Notes under the pieces: generated by a model | Database searches by the model: none | What the model was told of the DNA's origin: nothing | The model's input: only the letters and a program-made list of their open reading frames with translations | Program-made: the position numbers and the translations under genes | Assembly (NCBI GenBank): GCA_900541855.1 | Contig: UQLD01000006.1 | Coordinates: 1-64,000, forward strand | Source: an uncultured Collinsella sp. | Lineage (GTDB): Bacteria > Actinomycetota > Coriobacteriia > Coriobacteriales > Coriobacteriaceae | Direction: 5' to 3' | Length of the DNA stretch: 64,000 nucleotides | In this document: piece by piece, positions 33,981-43,326 of the stretch | How the letters are laid out: each line of letters opens with the position of its first letter | How positions within the stretch are numbered: position 1 is the first letter of the stretch

Positions 33981-35288
33981 TCAGCTGTCTTTTTTGCCGC
34001 ATTTCCTGCTCGCTTTGTTCGCCTTTGCACAGACCTGTTTATTTGTGCCCCATAGGTATTTTGAGACCAATAGTTTCAGTGTTGGCTTCTTCGCCCACTT
34101 GCGCGTGAACTCACGCCAGCCCATCGAACGCAGGTCGTTCATGCATTCTTCCCTGCGGGGGTTTGCGCCGGTCGGCTTCCTCATGGGTCCTTGGTAGCAA
34201 ACCACGTCGACCATATCAAGTTCTCTAGACTCCATTAAAGGCATGGCAGCCTCAAAGGCGGCGAGTCCTTTCTCTGTGTTACATACAGCAAGGGACGCAC
34301 CCTTGTCGTTGTTGTAGAGGTCAGGGCAGTATAAATGCACGCCCCAAAGGTCCCCGAGAGTGATATCGGCAACACGTTCAGGGCGCGCAAACGGACACTC
34401 AGCACACGAAGGACGAGACACGAGGTGCTGGAGCCATATGCTCCAAAAAGGATTAAACCAGCGGTCGACAACACGGCGCTTACTAGTTTTGCCTTCGATG
34501 GACGTTGCCTGGTAATCCCAGCCGGCAATGGCGAAGCTCATTCCCTCTAAATCCCACCTACTACTACTGCTACAGGCAGAGTTCCACTTGTCTCGATATC
34601 TCATTGACTCGATAGGTTTTCCCTTGAACCATTTATCCGAGACGTAGGAGAGCTGCTTCTCGATAAGTCGCGGTGTCGGTACGCCCTCGCAAACAACTTC
34701 CACCGTAAGCAACAAAGGTGAGTCCGCGAGCCTACCCAAACTGCCGTAGAGACCGTCGATTTGGCACGGTGTGCCCGAAAAGAGAACACGGTTTCCCGTT
34801 TTGAGAAGATCAAGAACTCGTGAGTAGGCGTCTCCGATCTCACTCTGTACATACTTGGAGCCACGGAAGGCAACAAGCCCCTCGACACTGGACACAGAAG
34901 CATGGCGCGCCTTATAGACTTCGCTCGACTCCACGCCGAAAACGATTCCGTCATTCTCGAGAAACGCAGTCGCGATAGCAGTGAAGGCACCACCACTCGT
35001 GCTTTCAGCGAGAAGTTCCGCGTCTTTAATGGAGCCGCCAAAGCCGCGCTGGGCATCCGCAGCGTGGAAACGCTCAGCAGGCAGCGAGCAGACCGCCTCA
35101 CAGCGTCCGCATCCGATACAGACATCCTTGTCAACGACAGGATAGCGAAAACCATCTCCGTCCTCGCACATAGCCACAGCATCGACAGGGCAAACGGAGG
35201 CGCATGCCTCGCAGCCACAGCAGTCTGCCTTGCGCCCGGTCTTAAGAAAGCACGCCCGAAGATCCGTCTCGGCTGTTTCTACAGGCAT
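33981..35288 (-). CDS. FrhB/F420 hydrogenase beta-like ferredoxin protein of polysaccharide locus
   Basis: 435 aa from ATG 35288 (GGGGGCGG upstream). N-terminal two [4Fe-4S] ferredoxin motifs: CCGCEACASVCPVDAV and CIGCGRCEAVC. The remainder matches the coenzyme F420 hydrogenase/dehydrogenase beta subunit family: ESTSGGAFTAIATAFL, GTPCQIDGLYGSL, and a third Cys set in CAECPFARPERVADITLGDLWG. In capsule loci this family sits beside pyruvyl transferases and probably performs a redox step on a sugar. Overlaps the pyruvyl transferase stop by 10 nt. Confidence 0.82.
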   Translation of the reverse strand: MPVETAETDLRACFLKTGRKADCCGCEACASVCPVDAVAMCEDGDGFRYPVVDKDVCIGCGRCEAVCSLPAERFHAADAQRGFGGSIKDAELLAESTSGGAFTAIATAFLENDGIVFGVESSEVYKARHASVSSVEGLVAFRGSKYVQSEIGDAYSRVLDLLKTGNRVLFSGTPCQIDGLYGSLGRLADSPLLLTVEVVCEGVPTPRLIEKQLSYVSDKWFKGKPIESMRYRDKWNSACSSSSRWDLEGMSFAIAGWDYQATSIEGKTSKRRVVDRWFNPFWSIWLQHLVSRPSCAECPFARPERVADITLGDLWGVHLYCPDLYNNDKGASLAVCNTEKGLAAFEAAMPLMESRELDMVDVVCYQGPMRKPTGANPRREECMNDLRSMGWREFTRKWAKKPTLKLLVSKYLWGTNKQVCAKANKASRKCGKKDS

Positions 35289-36415
35289 TCCGCCCCCAAG
35301 AGTCGAAGGCCCCCGCGCAGGTAGCTGAGGCTCGACTCGCGCAGCCCGGCCAAACGAGACTCCATATCGTTGAAGTTCATCTCGAGCGACACGTCTTCGT
35401 CGCCGGACACCATTGCGCGATTGGAAAGTCCAAGCCACGCGAGCAGCTGAGAAATCTTAGTATCAGCCTGCTCGCGCGAGAACACCGAAAACGGCGTGTG
35501 CATCTGAGCGGCGAAGATAAGCCCGTGGAACGAGTTGGTGACGACGTAGCGCGCCTCCTTGGTGAGCGCTAGGAACTCCTCGACTCCGGCGTCATAGCGC
35601 ATCACGTGCCCGCGCTCTGCGTTGGTCGCACGAAGGCTGATGTCAACGACCTTGCAACCCAGCCTTTTCGCCACGCGGTCGGCGTAGGTCTCCATCGCGG
35701 GATTATAGCGGCGTGAGTAGAGGAGGACATAGGGCTCATCCATCTGCGGTTCGCCCACAATGGGCGAGTAGTCTGCGCCCGTGAGCAAAAGCGTCGGATC
35801 GAGTACGCGCGTGACGGGAACGTCGACGTTAGCCTGGATCCATTCAAAATCAGCTCCACCCTCGCGGACGCCGAGTGCCTTGAAGTTCTCGAGACGCTCT
35901 TTGAGAGTGTTTATCTCATCTTCAGTCCAGTCGACGTCGCCGAAGCTTGCCGCATAGCTGATCGATCGGTTGCGCATTGCGGGGAAGTTGGCGAAGTAAC
36001 CGTCGTCGAATCCGTCGAACTCGCGGATGCAGAAAATGGTGTCACTACCACAGACATAGCCATCTAGGCCCTCAGCGGCAAGGGAATCGTCGAAATTAGA
36101 CGATGTGTATGAGCCCTCAGAAAGGTTGCACTCCTCATGATAGAAGCGATCGAACTTGACGTAGTTCTCACGAATGGCGGGCATAGTAAGCTCTACCATG
36201 CGCCTTGACTCTGCATCAGCATCCCACATGCGCTTTGCGGGGTTAAGCGGGTCGTTCTCCCTCAGGCAGTCAGGGCAGTAGTCCAATACAATAGCCTCGA
36301 CCTCAGACGGAGCGAGCTCGGAAATGGCGCGCCTTAACGCGTATGTCTGCAGTGCGGATCCATAGTTAGTAAAGTTACCGTACAGGTTGTACGAAACAGT
36401 AGCGAACTATCTCAT
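35279..36415 (-). pseudogene. Polysaccharide pyruvyl transferase, in-frame TAG at codon 3
   Basis: The gene starts at ATG 36415 behind GGAGGACGA, but reads M-R-TAG (36407-36409) before continuing FATVSYNLYGNFTNYGSALQ and TYALRRAISELAPS, the family's N-terminal motif. The rest is intact to 35279: GYVCGSDTIFCIREF, VTRVLDPTLLLTGADY, and VTNSFHGLIFAAQMHTPF (catalytic/phospho-binding His region). Only a TTG at 36286 could restart it, losing the N-terminal motif. The family transfers pyruvate from PEP onto sugar residues, making a ketal. Either a nonsense mutant or a sequencing error. Confidence 0.8.
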
Positions 36416-36424
36416 TCGTCCTCC

Positions 36425-37501
36425 TTAGAACAGACCCTCTGCCGACATTGCACCCAGAGCGTCGATGAGTTTACGGTTGTCTTCGGCGGTGATTGCACCG
36501 ATATGACCAATGCGGAACACTTCATCAGCCAACGAGCCGCCATTGGGACACAGCCACATGCCGTACTCGGTTTTAGCTCGCTCAATAATCGCCTTTGCGT
36601 TGCGTCCGGGGCAACGTAGCGCCGTCACCGCGTTGGAGGGTTTCTCCGGAACCATCTGGAGCGCCGTGTTCGCCAAGGCGCTACGCACGGCTTCGGCGCG
36701 CTCCGCGATCTCCGCTCGCTCTGCATCGATGCCGCGATCTTCGATTGCCTTCAGGCGCGAGTTGATCTCAAATAACGTTGTCACCGCAGGCGTCCATGGT
36801 GTCTGGCCGCGCTCGCCGTTGCGCAGGGCCTCCTTTAGACTTAGGTAGGAGCAAAGCTCAGGATTGTCCGCTACCCTTTCCTGTCCGCGCGGCGAGAGAG
36901 CCATGAGGGAGATGCCAGGGTGGCAAGCTAGCGCCTTTTGCGAACCGGTCAGCACCACGTCGGCGCCGAGAGCCGCCATGTCAATCTCTTCGGCGATGAA
37001 CGCGCTCACTGCGTCGACGATCAGGGCCATCCCGCGCTCGCGGCAAAAGTCGGACAGGAGGCTCATGTCGTACAACAGTCCTGATGAGGTCTCATGCATG
37101 TTCACGAGCAGCGCACCACAGCTGAGATCCACTGCGTCTTCGAGGTTTTTCCGCGCTATCTGGTGCCCGAACTCAAGTTTGATCTCGTCGACGGTGTGCC
37201 CGTGCAGTTGGCATAGGTCGACGAACCTCTGCCCGAAACTGCCACCATTGACCACTGCAACTCGTTCAGCGGGCGCTAAGACACTCATCACAGCAGCCTC
37301 CATAGCGCCTGTGCCAGAAGCCGTTAGAAACACGCAGCGTGAATCCTTGGGTGCGGACAACAAGTCCAACATAATGCGCTCGTTCTCTTGCATTACCTGA
37401 GAGAACTCTGGCGTGCGGAAATAGGGTGCGCTCTTGGCTGAAACTTCCAGCACCTCGCTGGGACTCATAACCGGACCAACGGTGAAGTTAAGCATCTGCA
37501 T
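36425..37501 (-). CDS. Class V PLP aminotransferase (alanine-glyoxylate / AEP transaminase-like)
   Basis: 358 aa. NFTVGPVMSPSEVLEVSAKS start, FLTASGTGAMEAAVMSVL, HETSSGLLYD, VDAVSAF, and the PLP Lys in LTGSQKALACHPG; Arg near the C-terminus in VFRIGHIG. This branch includes alanine-glyoxylate and 2-aminoethylphosphonate-pyruvate transaminases. Between LicD (7-14 nt overlap upstream) and the pyruvyl transferase, it likely makes the amino group of the surface decoration. No PEP mutase or phosphonopyruvate decarboxylase is in the window, so a phosphonate is not shown. Confidence 0.8.
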   Translation of the reverse strand: MQMLNFTVGPVMSPSEVLEVSAKSAPYFRTPEFSQVMQENERIMLDLLSAPKDSRCVFLTASGTGAMEAAVMSVLAPAERVAVVNGGSFGQRFVDLCQLHGHTVDEIKLEFGHQIARKNLEDAVDLSCGALLVNMHETSSGLLYDMSLLSDFCRERGMALIVDAVSAFIAEEIDMAALGADVVLTGSQKALACHPGISLMALSPRGQERVADNPELCSYLSLKEALRNGERGQTPWTPAVTTLFEINSRLKAIEDRGIDAERAEIAERAEAVRSALANTALQMVPEKPSNAVTALRCPGRNAKAIIERAKTEYGMWLCPNGGSLADEVFRIGHIGAITAEDNRKLIDALGAMSAEGLF

Positions 37502-38324
37502 TCTCCTTAGTGTCTTCGTTCACGCACCATGCCTTCAGGCGGTGCGTCTGTCTTTTGTCCTCCGGCGGCAGCTGCATGTAATCCCCGTAGCACTTGGTCA
37601 GGTATTCGTCCCAGCAGCCCATGGCGGGGAGCATGTGCTCCTCGAACTCAACCTCGACCATGTCCTCGTAGCCTTCCTTGGGAATCGACCACCCGTGTTT
37701 GGCCAGTCCGAGTACGCTGCTGACGCGGCTTGCCGCGTCGTAACCAGGCTCGGTTGCAACGCGCTCAGCCATTGCCATCATCTTCGTCTTTGCGTGCTCC
37801 GGATTAAGAAGCGCTTTGGCTGCGTTCTTTATGAAGCGTTTTCCCATTGAGTCCGAATTATGATTGGCGCTCGACCAAACGCTTGCACGCGAGGCCTTGT
37901 TCATGCGGACTTGCGTGCGCTCAATCTCGCTCTCGTCAGAAGAAACGCCATCCATAACGAAAACATCTATCCAGAGCATTTGATCCATGACCCCTTCATA
38001 GGTAGGCTCTTGGGCTCTAATACTTTCGGTGCAAAACTTGCGCCAGGGGTAAACAAACGGGCTGTTCTCGGGGCCAACGAGCCTGAGTCCAGCCGGCAAC
38101 TCGCCAGCAAGCGTTGCAAGACGATCGTAATCGGGGCGCGGCATACAGACGTCGATATCGTCATCCCAGGGGATGAATCCCTTGTGGCGAATAGCGCCAA
38201 GCAAAGTGCCGGCCGTAAGCGAGTATCGAAGGCCGTGTTCGGAGCAAAAGGCATCAAACGCTTCAAGAAGCTCCAGCTCCTTCTGGTGTAGCTCTTCGAT
38301 AGAGAGCGGGGTGATGTTACTCAT
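37488..38324 (-). CDS. LicD family phosphotransferase
   Basis: 278 aa. LicD signatures: LLEAFDAFCSEHGLRYSLTA, GTLLGAIRHKGFIPWDDDID (metal-binding DDDxD), and PYxxxDxF-like LWIDVFVMDG. LicD enzymes transfer phosphocholine or another phospho-substituent from a CDP-activated donor onto surface glycans. It overlaps the flippase gene by 8 nt. The CTP-activating enzyme in the same operon is the fused protein at 32566. Confidence 0.92.
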   Translation of the reverse strand: MSNITPLSIEELHQKELELLEAFDAFCSEHGLRYSLTAGTLLGAIRHKGFIPWDDDIDVCMPRPDYDRLATLAGELPAGLRLVGPENSPFVYPWRKFCTESIRAQEPTYEGVMDQMLWIDVFVMDGVSSDESEIERTQVRMNKASRASVWSSANHNSDSMGKRFIKNAAKALLNPEHAKTKMMAMAERVATEPGYDAASRVSSVLGLAKHGWSIPKEGYEDMVEVEFEEHMLPAMGCWDEYLTKCYGDYMQLPPEDKRQTHRLKAWCVNEDTKENADA

Positions 38325-39561
38325 GCAACTTTCCCTTCCTTAAACATTCAATCAGCGCTAACCCCCTGGTTCCAAGTAGCGCAACCTCGGCTATGCAGCG
38401 GATTACGCAGATCGCGAGCAAAGATGACCTGCCGAGAAGCGCCATCGCGAGGAGCAGAGCAGCGTTAATAACACCGGAGGCAACAGTCGAGGCGGTAAGT
38501 TCGTTGACCTTACCCAAAGCGCCGAGTACCGGCCAGCCAATCAAGATCGAATAGAAAGAGAGCGGCAGGACAGGGCTGAGGGCAACCATGACCCAAGAAC
38601 CAGCAACGTAGCCCTGTCCGCCAAGTAGAAAAAACACCTGCGGGGATAGCAGGCAATACGCAACGGTGCCGACCAATAGGGCGGGAGCTGCCATAATCGC
38701 CATCTTCCTAACAGCGCCCAGATCCCGATGCGCCACAACATGAGGATACAGACTGCTGGATATCGGAGAATAGAGCGCTTGAACCGCGCTCACGGTTGTG
38801 AGGGCGAGCGACCAGTACGCGATTTCCGTCGGGTCGGTGAGCACGATTCCCACGACGAAAGTGGTGAACCCCGAGACAAGGGTGGTGCCGATGTTCGACA
38901 CGCAATACACGGCAGATCTCTTTAGCTCAGCCAAGGCGTTTCGGAAGCCACCGAAGGAAACCCGCACGCCGTAGCGGGTTCGAACGGTCATGAAGCTCCA
39001 GATAAGCGCTACCAAGCCGCCCAGGGCATCCGCAACTGCGACGAGTAGAAGATCCTGTGGTCCATGGACCACCAGAAGAGTCAGGCCGACCGTGATCACC
39101 TTTGCCGCGAAGAAACGCGTGGTGAGCGGCTCCATGTCCTCAAAACCTTGAAACATGAAATCCGGTAGCAAGGCCCTGAGCACGGTGGAAACATAGGCAA
39201 TCAGTACATACCCCATATTGTCCCAGAGCAGTGGGATGAACTGGGCGACGACCACGACGACCGTGCACAGGCCGGCGGCGAGGAGAAGACGAGCGAGCTC
39301 TATGGAGCCGAGCAGGCGTGAAAGGACCTCGCAGTTGTCCCTCAGGTCGACGACTTGCTTTGTTCCGGAAAGCATGAAACCGAAGTCGGCGAGCGTCTGG
39401 ACGATTCCCATGAACGACAACACGTAGGCATAGACGGCGTAGCCACCCGTGCCCAGCACGCGCGTGAGGTACGGCACGAGGATGAGGGGGAAGACGTACT
39501 TAAGTACTTGTAATCCGTACTGCCAAATTATGTTTTTGGCGAGTGTGTTACTGCTTTTCAA
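38317..39561 (-). CDS. Polysaccharide flippase (Wzx/MATE-like)
   Basis: 414 aa, about 12 TM segments; N-terminal NIIWQYGLQVLKYVFPLILV and PYLTRVLGTGGYAVYAYVLS is the hallmark of the polysaccharide biosynthesis (MOP) flippase family. It would move the lipid-linked repeat unit across the membrane. Upstream lies the glycosyltransferase remnant and the polymerase gene. Confidence 0.93.
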   Translation of the reverse strand: MKSSNTLAKNIIWQYGLQVLKYVFPLILVPYLTRVLGTGGYAVYAYVLSFMGIVQTLADFGFMLSGTKQVVDLRDNCEVLSRLLGSIELARLLLAAGLCTVVVVVAQFIPLLWDNMGYVLIAYVSTVLRALLPDFMFQGFEDMEPLTTRFFAAKVITVGLTLLVVHGPQDLLLVAVADALGGLVALIWSFMTVRTRYGVRVSFGGFRNALAELKRSAVYCVSNIGTTLVSGFTTFVVGIVLTDPTEIAYWSLALTTVSAVQALYSPISSSLYPHVVAHRDLGAVRKMAIMAAPALLVGTVAYCLLSPQVFFLLGGQGYVAGSWVMVALSPVLPLSFYSILIGWPVLGALGKVNELTASTVASGVINAALLLAMALLGRSSLLAICVIRCIAEVALLGTRGLALIECLRKGKLHE

Positions 39562-39679
39562 TATCTATATCAACCCAAACATATTTCAGTTTTCGTTTCT
39601 ATTCGAGCTAAAGCGCAAGGCAATAAAGAGCGGGTGCCTGAGCCCTTAAAGCGAAAGCGACGCCAGCCGCCAGAGGACG

Positions 39680-40193
39680 CTATCGACTTCCAAAAGAACT
39701 TTCTCGGGATGGCCCATTCGCCTTCATCAACTCGGTAGCTAAAGCAAAAACGCAGCGAAATTCCCCGTCAACGAGCGCGACCGTGAGGTTTGCAAACAAG
39801 AGGCCGAATTGATAGAGAGTCTGTTCATACATCCTCTGGTGAAAAGGAAAGCCCAATGTCCGGCGCAAAGAAAGCATGGCTTCGATCTTGAAGTACCTGT
39901 CTACAGACCTCTTGCTCGACAGGCTGTTCGAGGTTAACGAGTCAACTTGCTTTTGGTATGAGTAGTCCAATTCTTCGATGGTCGACCCCTGAACCTCAGC
40001 ACGATCATTTATGCCTGCACAGTATCCTCAAACCACCCATCTTTGAGAAGCTCTAGGCCTTGCCGCGTCTCGCGACCGAAGATCCTTCCCCATGCAACGC
40101 CGCTCGAGTGTTTCGTCCCCACAGAAATGACCTGCCCGAGCTCGCCGATACAGCGGGGAATAATCACGGTGATGTCGACCAAAGGTGTTGCAG
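39680..40193 (-). pseudogene. Family 2 glycosyltransferase remnant
   Basis: Two pieces in different frames. Upstream piece (40009-~40193): VDITVIIP, then GVAWGRIFGRETRQGLELLK and DGWFEDTVQA ending at TAA 40009-40011; the WGRIF.RE..xGLxxxKDGWFEDT block resembles the C-terminal half of capsule GT2 enzymes (WGKLYRRE...GRIYEDT). Downstream piece (39680-~39995): YSYQKQVDSLTSNSLSSKRS and a helical C-terminus typical of the same proteins. The catalytic N-terminal DxD region is missing. Assigned by pattern, not by search. Confidence 0.45.
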
Positions 40194-40276
40194 GTCATAA
40201 GTCGTGGAGCTCGGGCGAGGAACGTTAAGTGGTGGCCGAAACCCGGGTAAGCGCTCCCTGGCCACGCAGATTCAGG

Positions 40277-40327
40277 AGGTCCATCCGAAGCCCCTCGCGT
40301 GCGGTACGCGAGGGGCTTCGGATGGAC
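40277..40327. repeat. 23-bp perfect palindrome downstream of polymerase gene
   Basis: Arms 40277-40299 and 40305-40327 pair exactly with loop GCGGT; GC-rich, no T-run. Lies between the polymerase gene and the glycosyltransferase remnant. Could be a transcription pause/attenuator or a small palindromic element. Confidence 0.7.
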
Positions 40328-40390
40328 CGAATGCTTGGCAATCCTCCCGAGATTGTTCAACACTAGTCCCATTTAAAAATCCTCATGAAT

Positions 40391-41449
40391 CTAAACAAGC
40401 TGCCAGAAAAAGGAAAAAGGAACGACACCGTGCCATTGCGGCCGGTAGACCATAATTACTACAAAAAACACGGCCGTAACTGCGCATATGCCGTAAACGA
40501 GGAGGAACTTGAGCTTTGTATCGATCTTTCGGAATCGCAGCGCCACGTATAAGGCAAGGAAAAACGAGGTGAACGTCGTCAGCCTCTGGAAGATGTTCAC
40601 GAAACAAGCGAGGAACTGGAAGACGACCTGGAGCATGGATCCATGGAAAAGAACCCTCTCCTCCCTGTCGTCATCCGAAGCCCCGACCCCAAACAAATGG
40701 GAAACGACAATCAGCAAAGCGTCCATGGCGGTCATGATCGGTGCCGCGAGCGCATTCCCCCCCCCCGACCATGAGGACCTGCTATACGTCGAGTACTTGT
40801 CGAAGTTCTTCTCAACGAAGCTCCACACGACATCAGGGGAAAGAGCCAAAGCCAACGTGACGACGCCATAACCCAGCATGACTTTCTTTGTCGGTGCGAG
40901 CGCCGAGAGCGGAATGAGCGCGAGCATGACGATGGCGGTCGAGTGAAACAGGGAGCCGAAAATGACCGCCGCAGCGAAACGGATCCTCTTCCCGGACTCC
41001 AGCCAAGGTATCGCCGCGATGATGATTGCGGCGGCGATACCTTGGCGCATGAGGTTCATAAAGGAGGCGTACGTCAGAAGTGTCACATAGAGGAAGAGTG
41101 CGAGCACGGGATTGCAGTCTGACTTATAGACCACATACCCGACGCAGGCGGTCATGACCGCACTGGTGAAGAGAAGAAGGAGCTGCGGATTGGGGCTGAC
41201 CACGTTCAAGGCCCGGAGGAGGTACAGGAACCCGGTTTCATACCAGGAGTGTGCCATCCACGCCGTCAGGTAAGCGTTCCAGTACTGGAGCGTATCCACT
41301 CCGACCGCGTAGCTTCTCAGGCCGGATAACGCGAACAAGACCAGGCAGGCCAAGATGATAAAGCATCGTCTCTCAGCATCCCCGCGCGACACGCCCGTGA
41401 TTACACCGAGAACGAGAATCACGACTATTTCCATCAGATAAATCGTCAT
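40391..41449 (-). CDS. EpsG/Wzy-type O-antigen or capsule polymerase
   Basis: 352 aa from ATG 41449, which overlaps the upstream glycosyltransferase stop as ATGA. About 10 TM segments; GLRSYAVGVDTLQYWNAYLT is the EpsG motif (GLR...G.DT..Y), and LMRQGIAAAIIIAA plus FHSTAIVMLAL (H in the loop) follow. Would polymerise flipped repeat units outside the membrane. Confidence 0.88.
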   Translation of the reverse strand: MTIYLMEIVVILVLGVITGVSRGDAERRCFIILACLVLFALSGLRSYAVGVDTLQYWNAYLTAWMAHSWYETGFLYLLRALNVVSPNPQLLLLFTSAVMTACVGYVVYKSDCNPVLALFLYVTLLTYASFMNLMRQGIAAAIIIAAIPWLESGKRIRFAAAVIFGSLFHSTAIVMLALIPLSALAPTKKVMLGYGVVTLALALSPDVVWSFVEKNFDKYSTYSRSSWSGGGNALAAPIMTAMDALLIVVSHLFGVGASDDDREERVLFHGSMLQVVFQFLACFVNIFQRLTTFTSFFLALYVALRFRKIDTKLKFLLVYGICAVTAVFFVVIMVYRPQWHGVVPFSFFWQLV

Positions 41450-42540
41450 GCGCGCCCAATCACCTTGAGATAATCGGTTCGAATCGACTTGGCGATCGAG
41501 GGCCACGAAAACAACTCCGCAACGCGACGTGAGGCCAGGGCCATCTCCGCATAGGCCTCAGCAGAGCTGGCGGCGACGACGATGGCTTCCCGCACGGATT
41601 CGGGAGAAAGGTCGCAGACCCATCCGGCTCCCTCGGCGAGGATGACGTCAGACATGTTGGTACCCGGGGTTACCACGCATGGCAACCCGTAGGCGCACGC
41701 CTCGAGCAGGCCCATCGGCATCCCCTCGTAGCGTGATGTGAGGAGAAAGATGTCCGCGGCGCGCAGAACCGCATCCTTAGCATCCCCGTATACAGGGCCG
41801 CGAATGGCAACAACGTCTGAAAGCCCCGCGGCCTGTAGCTTTTTCTCCATCTCGTTTGAGAAGCCGTTGACTGAGTTGCCGTAAATCGAGAGATGGAAGC
41901 GCGGTAAATCCGCGCGAGCATTCAACGGAGTAAGCGCTTCGAGGAGGACGTCCAACCCCTTTTGATAGGGCTCCACTCTGCCAACGAACACAATTTCAGG
42001 CACGTCGCCATGCCACGACTCCCGATGAGGGCGCTCCTTGGGCACCTCTATGCCGTTCGGCTCGATGAAGCTGTTCCGGTTCCATTTCTCGCCGGACTCA
42101 TCGCGTTCTTTCTCGGTAAGGTAGTGGATCGCAGCGGCGCCTTGAGCGAAACGGTTGTAGAAAACGGCGTTGCAGATTCGTTTCTTAAAGGTTTTCTTCC
42201 CCTGGTCTCCGCTCGTGAGGGCGCAGTGCGGCTCAATCACATATGGTATACCCGAAGACAGCACGCCCAAGAGGGTCGCGTTGGGATGAAACGCATAAAA
42301 GCCCTCGAAAACGATTAGGTCAGGGCGCCAGATTCGACTGGTGAAATCTTCAATGTCGAAAGCAAAGTCGTTAGGGTTCCTGTAGAAGGGAAGACCCCTC
42401 CATTCTTCGCGTTCGACAGGTCTCATGTTATACCAGACAACCTCTTCGAGTTCGGATAAGGCCCCGATCAGTGCAGGCACACAGTACGTAGGGCCCGCGA
42501 AGCCCTCAAACTCAAGGTTCGAGAGAAATAGAATCCTCAT
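41446..42540 (-). CDS. Glycosyltransferase family 4
   Basis: 364 aa GT-B enzyme. N-terminal LFLSNLEFEGFAGPTYCVPA, acceptor domain; C-terminal GT1/GT4 domain with FVGRVEPYQKGLDVLLEAL, and DIFLLTSRYEGMPMGLLEACAYGLPCVV (the EX7E nucleotide-sugar site). Acts on the cytoplasmic face. Sugar not predictable. Confidence 0.9.
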   Translation of the reverse strand: MRILFLSNLEFEGFAGPTYCVPALIGALSELEEVVWYNMRPVEREEWRGLPFYRNPNDFAFDIEDFTSRIWRPDLIVFEGFYAFHPNATLLGVLSSGIPYVIEPHCALTSGDQGKKTFKKRICNAVFYNRFAQGAAAIHYLTEKERDESGEKWNRNSFIEPNGIEVPKERPHRESWHGDVPEIVFVGRVEPYQKGLDVLLEALTPLNARADLPRFHLSIYGNSVNGFSNEMEKKLQAAGLSDVVAIRGPVYGDAKDAVLRAADIFLLTSRYEGMPMGLLEACAYGLPCVVTPGTNMSDVILAEGAGWVCDLSPESVREAIVVAASSAEAYAEMALASRRVAELFSWPSIAKSIRTDYLKVIGRA

Positions 42541-42552
42541 TCAGCCTCAATC

Positions 42553-43323
42553 CTAAATCCTTTTAAGCACCGCGTGCGTCAGCTGCCAGAACAGACAATA
42601 CGCGGAATAGACTGGGTTTATCTTCTCCACTTTTCGGTAGGCGTTCCACGTGCGGGAAACTGCACGGAATTTATTAGCGGAGCGGGAGCCGCTATGTTTC
42701 CTGTTCTTTGCAAGCACCTCGTCGAGGCCGCCGGCTGGAACGCCGCTCTTGAGGACCTGGAGCCAGACGACCATGTCTTCAGGGAAATCGAACGAATCCC
42801 CGAAATCGGGACAAACGAGAAGACTCAGGGGTATTTTCGAGAGGTCGAACGGGATGGTATGGCTGCAGGTCACGGTGTTCTTGAGAAAACCGTCGTAGTC
42901 GATGCTCTTGGGTACGTGTACGTAATTCCTATGCTGTCCGTCAGACTCAATGGTCTCGTACGAGGTGAAGCACATCCCCAGACCACAATCCCGCATGTAC
43001 GCAAGCTGGTGATCAAGTTTATCCGGAAGCCATGCGTCATCGGCGTCCATGAACGCGACGAAATCGCCGGAAACGTGTTCGATACCGGTATTGCGCGACT
43101 TAGCCGCACCAACGTTGTGCTCGTTGGGGTGAACCGAGATACGACGATCCTTATTCTCGTATTCCTTTGCAAGTCGAAGAGATGCGTCCGAAGAGCAATC
43201 TTCGACCACGATGAGCTCCCAGTTTTTATAGGATTGAGAAAGAACGGAGTCGAAGGTCTCGACAAGATACGGCTCAGCATTGTAGAGGGGCATAATGATT
43301 GAAACCAGGGGAGAATCGGTCAT
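42553..43323 (-). CDS. Glycosyltransferase family 2
   Basis: 256 aa GT-A enzyme: VSIIMPLYNAEPYLVETFDS, VVEDCSSDASLRLAKEY, and DxD motif in FVAFMDADDAWLPDKLDHQL. C-terminal ~60 residues basic. Between the priming transferase (3 nt) and the GT4 gene (12 nt). Confidence 0.92.
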   Translation of the reverse strand: MTDSPLVSIIMPLYNAEPYLVETFDSVLSQSYKNWELIVVEDCSSDASLRLAKEYENKDRRISVHPNEHNVGAAKSRNTGIEHVSGDFVAFMDADDAWLPDKLDHQLAYMRDCGLGMCFTSYETIESDGQHRNYVHVPKSIDYDGFLKNTVTCSHTIPFDLSKIPLSLLVCPDFGDSFDFPEDMVVWLQVLKSGVPAGGLDEVLAKNRKHSGSRSANKFRAVSRTWNAYRKVEKINPVYSAYCLFWQLTHAVLKRI

Positions 43324-43326
43324 ACG

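Noticed and set aside
36425..37501. Phosphonate pathway (2-aminoethylphosphonate) as firm assignment
   Set aside because: The aminotransferase and a cytidylyltransferase fit, but PEP mutase and phosphonopyruvate decarboxylase genes are absent from the window, and the cytidylyltransferase is TagD-like rather than LicC/PntC-like.
40028..40372. 114-aa minus-strand frame
   Set aside because: Runs through the 23-bp palindrome and overlaps the GT2 remnant in a different frame; no motif and no RBS.
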